Assembly (NCBI RefSeq): GCF_020360975.1
Contig: NW_025408674.1
Span: 2,232,001-2,296,000, forward strand
DNA length: 64,000 nucleotides
From: Hirsutella rhossiliensis
Taxonomy: Eukaryota; Ascomycota; Sordariomycetes; Hypocreales; Ophiocordycipitaceae
Reading direction: 5' to 3'
Under the pieces are notes generated by a model. It did not search any database. It was given only the letters and a program-made list of their open reading frames with translations, and had not been told where the DNA came from. The number at the start of each line of letters is the position of its first letter. The stretch's first letter is position 1. Position numbers and translations under genes: made by a program. Shown here piece by piece: positions 23,147 to 35,400 of this stretch.

Positions 23147-24717
23147 ATGCCTTTTACGCTAAAGAAGATAAAGAACTATAACGCCGATTTCCTATACTAT
23201 ATATAGGAGTAGGTAGTAGCGGGTTCGCCCTTAAAGTATAAGCGATCGGCCTAGAAGTCTTATAGTAACGCTAGTTCCCCCTTAGCGAAGAAAGCTAAGA
23301 AAGGTATAAGGGAATCTTAGTCCTAAGAGACTTCTAGTTTAAGACCTAACGTTAGCGAGGGTCGTGCCCTTATTACCCTACTAAATACCCTAGCTCTAGC
23401 TATTAATAAGCCTACCTCTATAGGCTAGGAAACTTATAAGTCTATTACCCTTATTAGCGATATTAATACTAGCGAGGAGATCGTACTTAGGCGCTCTTAG
23501 GTAAGTACTAATAACCTAGCTACTCTATCTTAATAGGGCAGCTCTAGCTAATAGGAGATCGTCGCCTAGGCTACTCCTTAGAATAAGTAAGCTAATATTA
23601 ATAATAAGGCCTAGCCGAATAAGGGCTAAGACTATCTTAATACCTAGCTAAATAAGGGCTAAAATAATAATAATAGTAATAATAAGGTAGCCGCGATTTA
23701 ACTCCTCCTACTAATAAACTTAAGAACGGCGGCGCTAGAGATAAGGGCACCTAAGCGGCGGTATAAGGCGGTCGCGCTCTTATAAAAAAGCGTACCTAAT
23801 CTAAGGCTAAAGCCCGCTTAGTTAAGGCCTATAAGGTTATCCCTTATAAGCTTTAATATATATATTATTTTAGGACGGTTATTAAGGAGTATAGTACGAC
23901 CGAGCCTAAGCTTATTAAGGTGCTCTTAATTAGCTATATTTTCTTAGGGGTTTCCTTAACCTACTATAAGTAGTGCTATAGACGTACTACGACCTATAAT
24001 TAAGTAAGTTTCCTCTTAACTTTAAATATTATAATTAATAAGCTAATCCTTCTTAAGGCCGCTACTCTTATATCTAGTAACTAAGCCGATATAGTCGCTA
24101 TCGTTAAGTACCTACGCGAGCTTAATAAGCTAAAGACCGGTAACGAGGATACTAAGGACGATAGCTTAGACGCGGGCGTACTTATTTTTAAGGAAGCTAA
24201 TCGGCGCCGTCTTACTATTACGGTATAGTATTTAGCCGAGGCTTTTAACGCCGCTAAGACGGCCTATTATAAGTCCTTTAGGACTATAGGTATATAGAAG
24301 TCTATTATTATAAGTTTTATCTAACCTTTTTATTAACGACCGCTTAATAATATACTAGGTCGAGCGTACTAACTACTATATACTAATTAATAAGCGCCGC
24401 GAGCTTATTATTCGCCTTAACCCTACGCCCTTATTTAATATCGCCTATATAAGCTTAGAGTACTAGGCCTAGGAATCCTAGTTAAAACTCTACTTTATTA
24501 ACGGCGATATAAGCTATACTTTATAGTAATACGCCTTATTATTTACTAAGGCCGAGGTAAGTACTATACTAATAAAGATAGGTCTTAATATAGAGGATAA
24601 GGAAGGAGCGGAGGATAGGGTAGTTCTAGTATTTCTAGAGGTATTTAGTATAATAGAGGGGGCGCCTTAGTTAGTTCCTACTTCGCCGGTAAAGAAAAAA
24701 GGTAGTCGGAAGTAATA
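23147..24717 (+). pseudogene. Gypsy-1 antisense gene, inner copy
   Basis: A preserved ATG (23147-23149) opens MPFTLKKIKNYNADF and a frame antisense to gag-pol. It contains RPNVSEGRALITLLNTLALA, an Asn/Gln-rich middle, KVIPYKL, a segment ADIVAIVKYLRELNKLKTGN, KEANRRRLTITV, and a last part with NIAYISLEY, FTKAEVSTILIKIGLNIED and VKKKGSRK before TAA/TAG at 24713. About 520 codons. Interruptions are TAA/TAG, plus a one-base loss near 23690 and a frame change near 24310. I do not recognise the fold. Its place between integrase and 3' LTR recurs in gypsy-2 and gypsy-3. Confidence 0.55.
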
Positions 24718-25559
24718 GATAGGTCTTATCTTTCTTTTATTTAGCTATAACTATCTTTTTCTCTTTTATTATTAAGGCCTTAGTAGAGTTATAGTTTAGT
24801 TTTATTTTCCTTAATAATATTTAATAGGTAGTATAAATAGTTTTCCTTATTCTCTTATTTTACTATTTTATATATAGTTATAGGATATTTAGGTATACCG
24901 ATATATTAATAAGTTAGTAGCGATTTAGTAAGGATTTATTACTAATTTAATAGCGTCTTCCTACGCTAATAGGTTTCCCTACCTTACTTAGTCTTATACC
25001 TCTGTTTCTTAGTTAGGCGAGTAGTATATTCTTTAATAAGGTCTTAGCTATTTACTATATCTTTAGTATCGACCTATTAGTTATACTTAGCTAGCTATCC
25101 TTTTTATTTAATAAGGAAAAAGGTATCGCTCTTAGATCTCTTTTAGTCTTTAATCTCTTAGACTTCCTATTCGCCTTTATTATCCTCTAAGTCTAGTATT
25201 AATAGGGTTTCGCTATCTTTATAAGTACCTTAATACTCTTTCTAAGGCTCTAAGAGACTAATATAGAAAACGTTATAAAGGTATAAGTACTTCTTAGGGA
25301 GTATAAGATAATATACTTACTTTCTAATAGCTTATAGGACCTAAAACGGTCTAATATACTTAGGTAAGAGTTTTCTTTTTTTATCTTTAAAGTATAAGTT
25401 CTTTATCGATAATACTATAAGGTCTCTTACTTTTAATATAAGCGGTTAGTGCCTTAAATTATAGTATTTCGCTTACGATTTAATAGCCTTTCCCTAGTAT
25501 TCCTTAAGCCTCTTTTATAGCTCCTATAGCCTAGTAACTCTTACTCTTACTTTAGGTAC

Positions 25560-26766
25560 CCCCCTCTAAGTAATATCGTCCTTAGTATTAATATAAAAGT
25601 TTAGTTAGTAACCTATTAACGCTTTATTAAGTAATAACCTAGTTATTACGTTCTTTATATTATTATATATAAATTAAGTAATATATAAGAGTAACGCTTA
25701 GTTAGTTTATTCTAAGCTAGTAAAGTATCTTAAGTAATACTATATAGCTTAGTTTATTTATTTTATTTACCTATTAGTTTATAGGTAAAATACTATTAAT
25801 AGCCTATATTTTACTTATAAGATAAAATAGAGATCTAACTAAAACTTACTTATAAATAGGGACCCTCTATCTAAGATAATACCTTTCGGAGGTCTATATA
25901 CTAATTTAACTTAGTAATAGAATAATTCTACTAGCTTTAAGGCTATTATTATCTTAGAGATAGGAAAGAAAAGGCAATACTTAGTATATCGGTCTATAAT
26001 TACTAAGATCGTATTAATATTTTATTTATTATACTATACTTTAGGTAGACCTATAGTAAAGTCTATTAATAATTCTTCCTATAGTTATATAGGATATAGT
26101 AACGATTATATAATACTATAAGGGCGATGCCTCCTAGATACTATACCTTAATATACTAAGTATAACTAAACGTATTTATTTATATCTTTTATTATTCTAT
26201 CTTAGTAAAAGTTCTTTACTAGTAGTTCGCTAGTATATTAAGAGCTAAAGTATCCTATTAACGGATCGTTATAAAAGAGCTATATTAGCTCTTACCCTAA
26301 GGCTGCCTTTAAAGGCACTATAATACGACCCTTCTATAGTAGTAGTCTATTTAAGCGTACTAACTAGAAACCCTTCCCTTTTAAGAAGTCTTTAGTCTCT
26401 TTTAGCCTACTAATTACTACGTTAACTAACTAAGTGCGTTTTAGTAACTCTAGTAACGGTTCTAGAACTTTTACTATATAAACCTTTATATAGTAGGCCG
26501 CTTTTTTAACGGTCTTCCTTAAGAGTAACTATTTATAACTAGCTCTCTCTTTAGCTTAATTAGTTAATTATTTAGGTCTCGCGACTAAATTATTATAGTT
26601 TTACTATAAATAAGCTTATATATTTTCCTTATATAAAAGCACTTTACTATACTTATATTAACTTAAGGTTAAGTATCTCCTTACTTATAAAAACGCCTTA
26701 TTATTTCTTTATATAAATATAGTATTAATAGTAGCTAGTTTCGCTTATAGCTCTAGTAATAGTTCT
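25560..26766 (-). pseudogene. Gypsy-1 integrase, inner copy
   Basis: The minus strand near 25835-25925 reads a Ty3-type integrase core segment: LFYY(Q)VKLVYRPPKGIILDRGSLF, matching the family's P-x-x-I-(I/V)-S-D-R-G-S-x-F with its second catalytic Asp kept. Elsewhere the frame is closed by RIP stops. Confidence 0.8.
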
Positions 26767-27299
26767 ATAAATAGGGGCTTCTTACCCTTATATCTAGGCA
26801 TTCTCGATAGCGCGTTCGCTAGGTTAGATTTACTTATATAATACTTAATTATAAAGTCGAATAGTACTAAATATATATACTATCTTACTTACCTCCTATT
26901 TAAGGAGGTCTAGTATATAAACGTTTAGAGGTTATAGTAGTCCGATAATACCTCTACTTTATACGCTGCCCCTTTAACGTAATATCGCTAGTATTTAAAT
27001 AACTTAACGATAGTAAAGAGTTCTTAGTCTAGAATACTATAATTAAGTTCGGCTTTAATAAACTTCCTTAACTAGAATATAATTAGATAGTAATACCCTT
27101 CGTTATCAGGTTAAGAGATAATCCTTACTATCGCGAATTATAATATATCTATTTCGATATAAATATATCTTTTTAGATTATAATATTAAAGGAGTAGGGC
27201 TCCTTAAAAAGTATCCTTAAGAGCTTAAAACGCTACCCTTTTAATAAGGTTTAGCTCTATACTCCCTAGCTTCTTTTTATTCTTACTCCCCTTTAGTAA

Positions 27300-28000
27300 T
27301 ATAGTTAAGGGCGCTATAACTCTTAAATACCTATATATAAATTATTAGTAAAAATTATAGAACCTAAGGAAAACCTAAATATTATAATAGGTTATAGGTT
27401 TAGGCTATTAAGCTATTACTTTTACCTATTAAGGGTCTATTAATACCCTATCGATAGATAATATAAACTTAAGGAACTTAACTAACTATTAATAGAAGAT
27501 ATACTTCGATGGTTTTATATAGAGCTCTATAGCCCTTAGCCTTTTTATTACTTATCCTAAGTATTTAGTATATTCTTTTCTTATTTTAAATTATATAAGG
27601 ATATTATTAAGGTAGACTACGTAAATTATATCTATAAGCCCTTTAAGCGCTTAATAAATATAGCTCTAAAATATAGCTAGTATATTAGTAAGTTTAAAGG
27701 GTATTACTAAGTATTCGAAATATCTATAATACGTTTAAAAAGCGGTCTTTTATTTATCTCCTTCCTAAATTTAAATACGTTAATATATATTCTATATATT
27801 AATCTTAGAAAAATACTTAGCTCCTTAATAGCGGTTAATAATCTCTAAAATAAAGGGTAAAGGGTACCGATTTTTATATAACCTAGTTAAGTCCTTAGTA
27901 GTCTATATATAGCTATAAGGTACTATCCTTTTTTAAAACGAAAAGGATAGGCGCCCTAGCTAGGCTCTTTAACTCTTAGATTATTTTCCTTTTTATCGCG
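27300..28000 (-). pseudogene. Gypsy-1 reverse transcriptase, inner copy
   Basis: The minus strand encodes IYVVYLNNILI, the Ty3 F/Y-x-D-D box. YLNN (codons 27603-27614) stands in place of YLDD, both Asp changed to Asn by G-to-A change. The outer copy shows the same box near 51710. Catalytically dead. Confidence 0.85.
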
Positions 28001-28899
28001 TCTTAGATCTAGTCGCGTAATACTTAGAGTTCCTTTTATAATAAAGGGTAAATCGGTCTATAAGAAGGTTCCGTATTAAGGATTAAATTAATTAAGTAAT
28101 CTATTCCCTTTCTAGCTAGTAATAAATCGGATTTATTAGCCGAGAAGGTATCTTTAAACTAGTAAAGAGTTAGTAGGATTTCGGCTTATTCTTCCTATAA
28201 AATCCCTTTATCCTTATCTTTATCTAGTAGTAGGATTAGCTTAGGATTAAGCGCTATTATATATACCCTTACCTTATTCCTATATTCTTAAAGGAATTTA
28301 TAGGGATTTTATAGGGTTTCGCTACTTAGTTAATACTTAAACTACTACTATATTTATCCTCTAAGGTAGTAACTAATAAAAGGATTAATACTTAATTATT
28401 TAGCGTTAACTTATTAGTACTAATATAAAAATAAGTAATTATCTTTTTAGTACCCTTTATATTTATTATTTAGAGCGGCACTAACTATACTTTATACTCC
28501 CTTACCTTACTATTATTAAGCCTTAATAACTTAGGGTATAATAGCGCTATTTATAGTAATCCCTATTATTAAGTAAAGTATATATTTATAAGGTTAATAG
28601 TACTATAAGTATCTAGGTATATAGGGACTTTAGTAGGGTTTCGCCCTAATATTATTATAGGAGTTTTAAGTAACTATCTTATAAGTATTAAGTTTATTAA
28701 GAGAGAGGCGTTTACTTAAATATCTTACCTTTTCCCTATTTTATAGTATTAAGTCTAAGAGTCTTTACTAAGGTTTTTACTTTTAAAGAATTAGTATATT
28801 CTATAAATAGGTATCCTAGCTTATTATATTAGAAATATATAATTCCCGATTAAGTAAAAGATCCTCTTCCTCGATAACGTCCCTTAGTTTAGCCCTTAG

Positions 28900-30020
28900 T
28901 AAGTATATTGCTAGCTTACTAGTTATTAGTTAAATTAGTAGTATTTCCTTAATAATTTAGCCTAGCTTATTAACCTCTTTAATTCCTTCCCTTATATATA
29001 CCGCCTTAGGGTATAGTACTACTTTTATTCCCGGTTCCTTTAAGGGTAGAAATAGTATTAATATATCGCCTTTTATTAGTAGTAGTATCTTAATATCGTT
29101 AAGCGACTTATATAAGCTCTTCCTATTAATAGGTATAAATAAGTATTAAATAGAGGTTAATTTAGTTTTAAAGTTATAGCTCTAGCTTAGCGAAAAATAT
29201 AAGAGTATATGCCTTTTCTAATAGGCGTTCGAAATACCTTTCTAAGGAGTTAAGGTATAAGCTAAACTTTAAGGGGGACTAGCCTTCTCGTTAGTAAGCC
29301 TCCTTTAATTACGTTACTAATAGTATCTCCCTATTTATAGTATCCTTAATTAGGATAAATATCTATTCCTTAAAGTATACTTAATCTATACTATATTTAG
29401 TTTAGTTAATCGGCGTTTATTCTTTAAAGTATTAGCGCTATCTTACTTTATAGTCGCTATATATATAATCTACTATATAGAGGATCTTTATTTTATTACG
29501 ACGAAAGTATCTAAGCGCTGCCTTAAAGGCGTTCTCTAGATCGTAAGTTTAGTTTAGACGTTTCTATATATTAGTAGGTTAAGATAATTAAGCGATATTT
29601 TTAATCTTAACCTCGCTACCGCGACTACTATCTAATTTAAGGGAGTAGGACCGTCAACGCTTTCCTAAATAGATAGCGATAGCGCTAGTATATTTAGTAA
29701 TTTCCTCTTTTAATTATATAATATAGTCTTATAGGCGTTTTATCTCTTCTAGCTTCTTAATACGCGCTTATAAGGCTATAAGCTTTTCTTTATAAGTCGA
29801 TAGTCTTATACCTATAGGTAGCGATATCTTCGATATAGTTAGAATATTATCTATAATAAGGGTCTATTTTAAGGATATATCTTCTAGTTCTTTATCTCTT
29901 AAGTAGATCCTTAATATATATAACGAAGAGGCCTTAACTAGTTAACTACTACGTTATATTATAGGAGCGTTATATAGTCTTCTTTAAGTAGTAATCTCTA
30001 TTAAGTAACTAAAAAGGAAG
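28900..30020 (-). pseudogene. Gypsy-1 gag region, inner copy
   Basis: Assigned by position, between protease/RT and the 5' LTR on the minus strand. No clear zinc knuckle was read by eye. The parallel segment in the outer copy is about 53.0-54.1 kb. Confidence 0.5.
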
Positions 30021-30030
30021 CTTTAGAAAT

Positions 30031-30287
30031 TATAAAGGAATATATATTATAGTACGATTAGTTAAGTAGTAGAGATAGCTAAAGGTACTACGCTATATAT
30101 ATTATATTCTCCTTATTATAAGACTAAAGCTTATAAGAAGAAGGATTTTTCCTTTTCGGTTAAAGTAGTAAGAGGTCTATAATATATAAGTAGGGTAGGT
30201 ATAATTCCCTACTAATACCCTACTAATATATTAGTATTATATACCTAAGTACTTTATTAGCCTATACCTCTTAGTAGCGTTCTTATA
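30031..30287 (-). repeat. Gypsy-1 inner 5' LTR
   Basis: 257 bases. Followed by GTTTT, the RIP form of the duplicated GTTCT, and then by the continuing outer gypsy-1 sequence. Confidence 0.95.
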
Positions 30288-31062
30288 GTTTTATAGATAG
30301 GGGCTTCTCGCCCTTATATCTAAGTATTCTTAATAACGCGTTTACTAAGTTAGATTTACCTATATAATACTTAATTATAAAGTTAAATAGTAAAAAATAT
30401 TATTATATCTTCTTAGCTAACTTTTTAAAACTAAGCTTAAAATATAGAAAAAGTATATACCTAGAACCGTTATAAATAGCGTATTACGCCCCCTTAAGTA
30501 TAGCTTTATATAGCTACTAGTAGGTATATAATATACTACTAAAGATTATAAATTAAGCGAGGTTCTCCTTTATATAGGTAGAAAACTCTTCCTTACCCTT
30601 ACTAACTAAAGGTATATACCCCCCCCCGCTAATAAGACTAAGCCTAGACCTAACTTAAGACCTTAGCCTAGATATAAGAAGGGCCCTTTTAACTTTACCC
30701 CCTTAACTTAAAGGTCGAAATAAGTACCTTAGAGGCTAGGGCCTACTTAAAAGAAGCTTTAAAAGGCTAACGCTTTCTAAGGACCTTAGAAGAAAGGCTT
30801 AGGACCTAAGACTAAGACCTAAAGGATATTAAGATAGAAGATAATACCTAGCCTATATTAAAGACTAGCCTCTTTAAGCTTAGCCTAGCCCTACCTTAGG
30901 CTAGCTACTTTTAGCTTAACTAACCCTTAAAGTAAGTAAAGGGGTAAAAGAGAGCTATACTTAGTAGCCCTATTAGCCTTACGCTTATCTAACCTATATT
31001 TTAATATTTATAGTAGACCTAGCCCTAGCCCTAGCACCCCTTTCTTAAGGACTAGGCCTAGG

Positions 31063-31248
31063 TATTATAGAGTAAGTAGAAGTATATATATAGGTACTAT
31101 TTATAGGATAATATTAATAAGCTATATAGAGCTCTCTTATACGCGGCTAGCCTATATATATATATATAGGATCTAGCCCTTTATATATAACTATATAGCT
31201 TAGGCTATAGCCTAAGCCTATAACCTATAATAGTTAAAGACTCTTATA
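31063..31248 (-). repeat. Gypsy-2 3' LTR
   Basis: 186 bases matching 45455-45640. Confidence 0.93.
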
Positions 31249-31551
31249 TAATACCCTCCCTTAAGCGCGGCGTAGCGTTACCTTATTAATAGCTTCTATA
31301 CTATAGGGCCTATACCGCTAGCTCTACCTTACCCTTTCCTATTAATTATACTAGCCCTACTAGCCCTATTATCCCTATACTTATTAGCCTAGGTAGCTAG
31401 AACCGGGCTTTATACTTATTAGCTAGCTAGCTATTTAAATAAGGGCGCAACCTATTATATACGCCCTTAGGTAGCCGGCGGCCGGCCTAGACCTACGTAA
31501 GCCCTAGGTTGCCCGTCCCCTCGGCCTTAGGCAGCCTCCTCTACCTAAGGG

Positions 31552-31606
31552 TATATAAGGCAGTATCCCCCCCTTCCTCCTTCCTTCCTTTCTCCTCCTT
31601 CTTTAA
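31552..31606 (+). promoter_or_regulatory. TATA box and CT-rich tract before the gypsy-2 antisense gene
   Basis: TATATAAGG at 31552-31560 is followed by CCCCCCCTTCCTCCTTCCTT and further pyrimidines to 31606. This is a well-formed fungal core promoter on the plus strand, opposite to gag-pol. The whole 31440-31620 stretch keeps a higher GC content than the pol region. Confidence 0.6.
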
Positions 31607-31748
31607 CTATAGTAGTAGTAGTAATAAGTAAGTTCCGCTCTACCTAAGGCGTTAGTTCGTTCCTAGCTATTCCGGCCGCTTTATTAATATATACTTATAG
31701 TAATAGCTATAGTAGTAATAATAGCCCTAATAATAATAACTTTAACTA

Positions 31749-32478
31749 ATAAGTTCTCCGCCTTATAGAGTAAGAGGCCGTAATCTATAATACTAACTTC
31801 CGCGATAGATATATCTACCTCCCCCTCCCCCGCTTCCTCCTTCTCGGAGTATATAGAGTTATTCGTCGACGCCGTGCTAGGTATAGCCGACGACGGCTCC
31901 GCCGCTACCGCTGCTCCTACCCGCGCCCCCGCGACCGCGCCTACCGCCGCCGCCTCTACCTCTACTACGCTAGCCGCCCTTATATCGCCCTTTTAGGTAA
32001 CGACGCCGTCCCCGCCGCCGGCTATAACGCCCGGCCCCTCTATCCCCGCCTCCGCTACTACTACCCCTATAAGTCCGCTACCTAGCGAGCATAGTAGCTA
32101 TTTTCCGCTAACTTCTTAAAGTATAAACGCTAAGTATAGGCCGGAGCCGCTTACGCGGCCCCCTATATATAGTACGCGTTATAGGTAAGTAAGTTCCTCT
32201 CCTCTAGCTCTTTTACTTCCGCTACTAACTCTCCCGGTACTAGGGATACTACCTCCGTTGCCCTATCGGCGGTCCCCTTAGCCGTGCCCGCCGCCGCCCC
32301 TACCGCTACTACTAGCTAGGCCCCCCCTGCCCTTAGAGCCGCTAGAGCTACCGCTACCGCCGACTAGCTCGCGGGCCTAGAGGGCCGCCTAAGCGCCTTA
32401 AAGAGCGCCGCCGCCGCTAATAAGGTAGAGGAGGATAATAAGGATAAGGATAAGGACGACGATAAGGATAAGGAGTAG
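31749..32478 (+). pseudogene. Gypsy-2 antisense gene, GC-rich and low-complexity
   Basis: Downstream of the TATA/CT tract the plus strand reads as a Ser/Thr/Pro/Ala-rich protein in one frame (31749-32117: ISTSPSPASSFSEYIELF, then many A/P/T). It continues in another frame to a tail LAGLEGRLSALKSAAAANK followed by an Asp/Lys/Glu run and a TAG at 32476. Either a frameshift or an intron joins the two. The region is rich in CG and poor in CA, so RIP left it GC-rich. No domain is recognised; the tail looks like a short coiled coil with an acidic/basic end. Confidence 0.45.
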
Positions 32479-34493
32479 GTTTAGGTAGTCTAAGGGCTTT
32501 ACCTTAAAATAAATACTATTTTTATCTCTACTTATATTATTACGCTTATATTATTATAACTACCTACTTTACTTTACTTACTTTATAGTCTTAGCTTAAG
32601 CTACTATTAGTAGTCTATTAGTTTATTATTCTTATTTACTATTTTAAATAAAGCTTTAAACTTATTAAGGGCTATAGTTCTTATAAACTTATATATAGGT
32701 TCTTACGTAAGGTTAAGATACCCGCGCTACTTAATAAGGACCTCTTAGCGTTTCCCCCTACTAACCTTTTTCTAGCGCGCGGCCTATATCTCTTTAACCT
32801 CGAACTCGACCTCTCTTTCTACCTTAATTATAGGCGGTTAAGCGTCTACTACTTCTTATTTAAGTAGCGGGTTAAAGGAGGCTCTATAAAGGAGGTCTAC
32901 GTTAATCTTATTATAAACCCCTATTAAGAGACTATTAAGCTCTATAACCTATAGGCTAATAACCTTTTATACTATAAACTTTATATATAGCTAGTTAAGC
33001 TTCTTCTTTAGTTATACCGACCTATAGTTATAGAGGTCTAGCTATACCTTATCTCTTACTATAAACCTATCTACTAAGGCCCTAGTCTTATTAGCGTGCC
33101 GCTCTTAATCTTACGCTATAGCGGCTATCGCGGATTAGTAATAATCTATAGTCTCCTATAGCTTTTATATAAACGTAGAGGTATAGCCCTTTAATAATAA
33201 ATTACTATACTACTTTACTACTACGTTTATAGTAAAGGGAACTAGTAAGGGTAGTTTAAAGCTATATATTATAAAGAAAGGGGCTATCTTAATAAAGGTA
33301 TATAGTTTACTATTTAACGTAAGTTAGGCCGTAGGGAGCTACTAGTCTTAGTCTACTTAGTTATAGGCTATAATAGCCTATAAGTAAGCCTACGCTTCTT
33401 AGTTAACCCTCTTAGGCCCTCTATTAGTTTATAGGTAATATACTATACTAAGTAGCTATATAATCTAAAGTAGCTAGTATAGGTACTACTAAAAGTAGCT
33501 AGTTTAATTCGATCCCTTATTGCTTATAATAAAAGCTAGCTAGCTATATAAGCAAGCCTAGTACTATAGGAAGCGCTTTATATAGGACTTTATATCTATA
33601 GATAGTATTAGCTTTAATACTATAGACTTACTAAGTCGGTCCTTAATTACTTATATATAGCGGTTGCCGCCCTTTATAAGTAAGAGGTCCGTTATAAAGT
33701 CTATCTATATATATATATAAAACTAGTTAAGCACCGGAAGCTACTTAAGTAGCCCCTTAAGCTATACCTTTTGAATCTTTATATAGCTATAGATATTATA
33801 GTTATAAAGGAAGTAATAAATATAGTACTATAAGAGGGGCTAGTAAAAGTCCCTTATAAGGCCTACTACTATGCCCTATCTGCCTAGGTAACCTACGATG
33901 CTAGAGTTATAGATAAGTTAAACTAGCCTCCCTTAGAGCTCGTTCTATTCGTTTAGCTTCGGCGGTCCCTCCTTCTCCTTAGCTTCTATAGTATATAGTA
34001 CGCCCGGTACCTATAGTCTCCCCTACTAGCGTAGATACCCCTATAGGTTAATATAGTAGTTAGCTACCTATACCTTTAGCTTTAGCTTTAGATCTAAGCG
34101 TCGAGCGCTAGACTTAATAGTATAGCGTATACCCTTATAGGTATAGTTTAAAGCCGCTATCCTATCTTATAAGCATTAAAAGGCCTTATCTTAGAATACT
34201 CTTACCGCGCGCGCCCCTAGGCCGGTCTATCCTTCCTTACTAGACTAAAGTAAGGGCGCGGGGGAGAGCTTATTTACTAGCACCGCGTCTTCCTTTACTA
34301 GGGAAGCTCCTATATAAGTCCGTAGTACTTCCTATAAGATAAGCTATAGATCCTTAGCCTCGATATCTACTCCCGTTAGCCGGTCTTAATCCCTCTAAGA
34401 AAGCGCGTTTAGGACCGCGGAGTCCCGCTTAAGGTAGTACTTAATCGAGAAGTTAAAGTATAAGAGATACTCCGCTTAGCGGGCTTACTGCTC

Positions 34494-35400
34494 TAAGAGG
34501 TACTAGTAAGTTATAAAGTACTTAAGGTTCCTATAGTCTATAAGAACCTTAAAGCTCTTATAGCTCTAGAGCTCCGCTTACTATTACTTAAGGCAGCTAA
34601 TAATCGCTAGTATCTCCTTATTATAAATAGCGTAATTCCGCTTTACTAAGGTTAGCTTATAGGAGTAGAACGCTATCGGTTACTTCCGCCTATCTACCTC
34701 CTAAGAGAGCGTTCTTCTAAGTGCCTAGCTATTATAGTCTGCTTTAACTAACGTAGACCGGTCGAAGTCCTACTAAAGTAATACCGGGGCTTAAGAGAAT
34801 AGGTCCTTAAGCGTATAGAACGCTCCTTTTTATATAGGCCCTTAGTAAAAGGCGGTCTACTTCCTAGTAATCTCGTTTAAGGGCATTATAATATAGGAGA
34901 AGCCCTTAATAAATATCCTATAATAGTTCGCGAACTTAAGGAAGCTCTATACGCTTATTTATATAGTTAGGGCAGCTTAGTCCTAAATCGCTTAGATCTT
35001 TATAGGGTCCGCTTATATACCTACGCCTATATAGATAATAAAGCCTAGGTATTTAACCCTCTTAACCTTAAATTTATACTTATCTAAGTTAAGGTAGAGC
35101 CTATAAAGTTAAAGGCGCTCTAAGACCCTTTATACTTTCTATATATAGTTTATATAGGAGCCGCTTATATAGATAAGAATATTATCTATATATATAAAGG
35201 CGAACTTATTAAGGAAGTCCTAAAGTATATTATTAATATAATGCTAGAAGGTAGCGGGCGCTCTTAAAAGGCCGAAGGGCATTATAAGCTACTTAAATAA
35301 GCTATAGTATATATAGAACGCTGTCTTCTACTTATTACCCTCTAAGATCTATACCTTATAAAACGCCTATTTTATATTTAGCTTTATAAACTACTTTACT
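34494..35400 (-). pseudogene. Gypsy-2 reverse transcriptase and RNase H
   Basis: RT box: the minus strand reads AFIYIDNILIY, with YIDN at 35181-35192 for Y-(V/L)-D-D. RNase H: FKVLIDYRNLKYF near 34510-34570, the Ty3 pattern F-x-V-x-T-D-H-x-x-L with His changed to Tyr. Numerous TAA/TAG interrupt both. Confidence 0.85.

Larger units (their letters stand above)
22509..30287 (-). mobile_element. Gypsy-1, inner copy, inserted into its own relative
   Basis: 7779 bp with 257-bp LTRs at 22509-22765 and 30031-30287. It sits inside the outer gypsy-1, same orientation, between GTTCT (22504-22508) and GTTTT (30288-30292). The empty site is visible in the inner copy itself at 26762-26766 (GTTCT followed by ATAAATAGGGGC), which proves the duplication. 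Order on the minus strand: 5' LTR (right), gag about 28.9-30.0 kb, protease, reverse transcriptase about 27.3-28.0 kb, RNase H about 26.8-27.3 kb, integrase about 25-26.7 kb. A separate plus-strand reading region (23147-24717) then precedes the 3' LTR. Confidence 0.96.

Noticed and set aside
18251..30287. Tandem gypsy array from three same-direction LTRs, or a CRISPR-like array
   Set aside because: The target duplication and preserved empty site show nested insertion. Repeats are hundreds of bases long and the DNA is eukaryotic.
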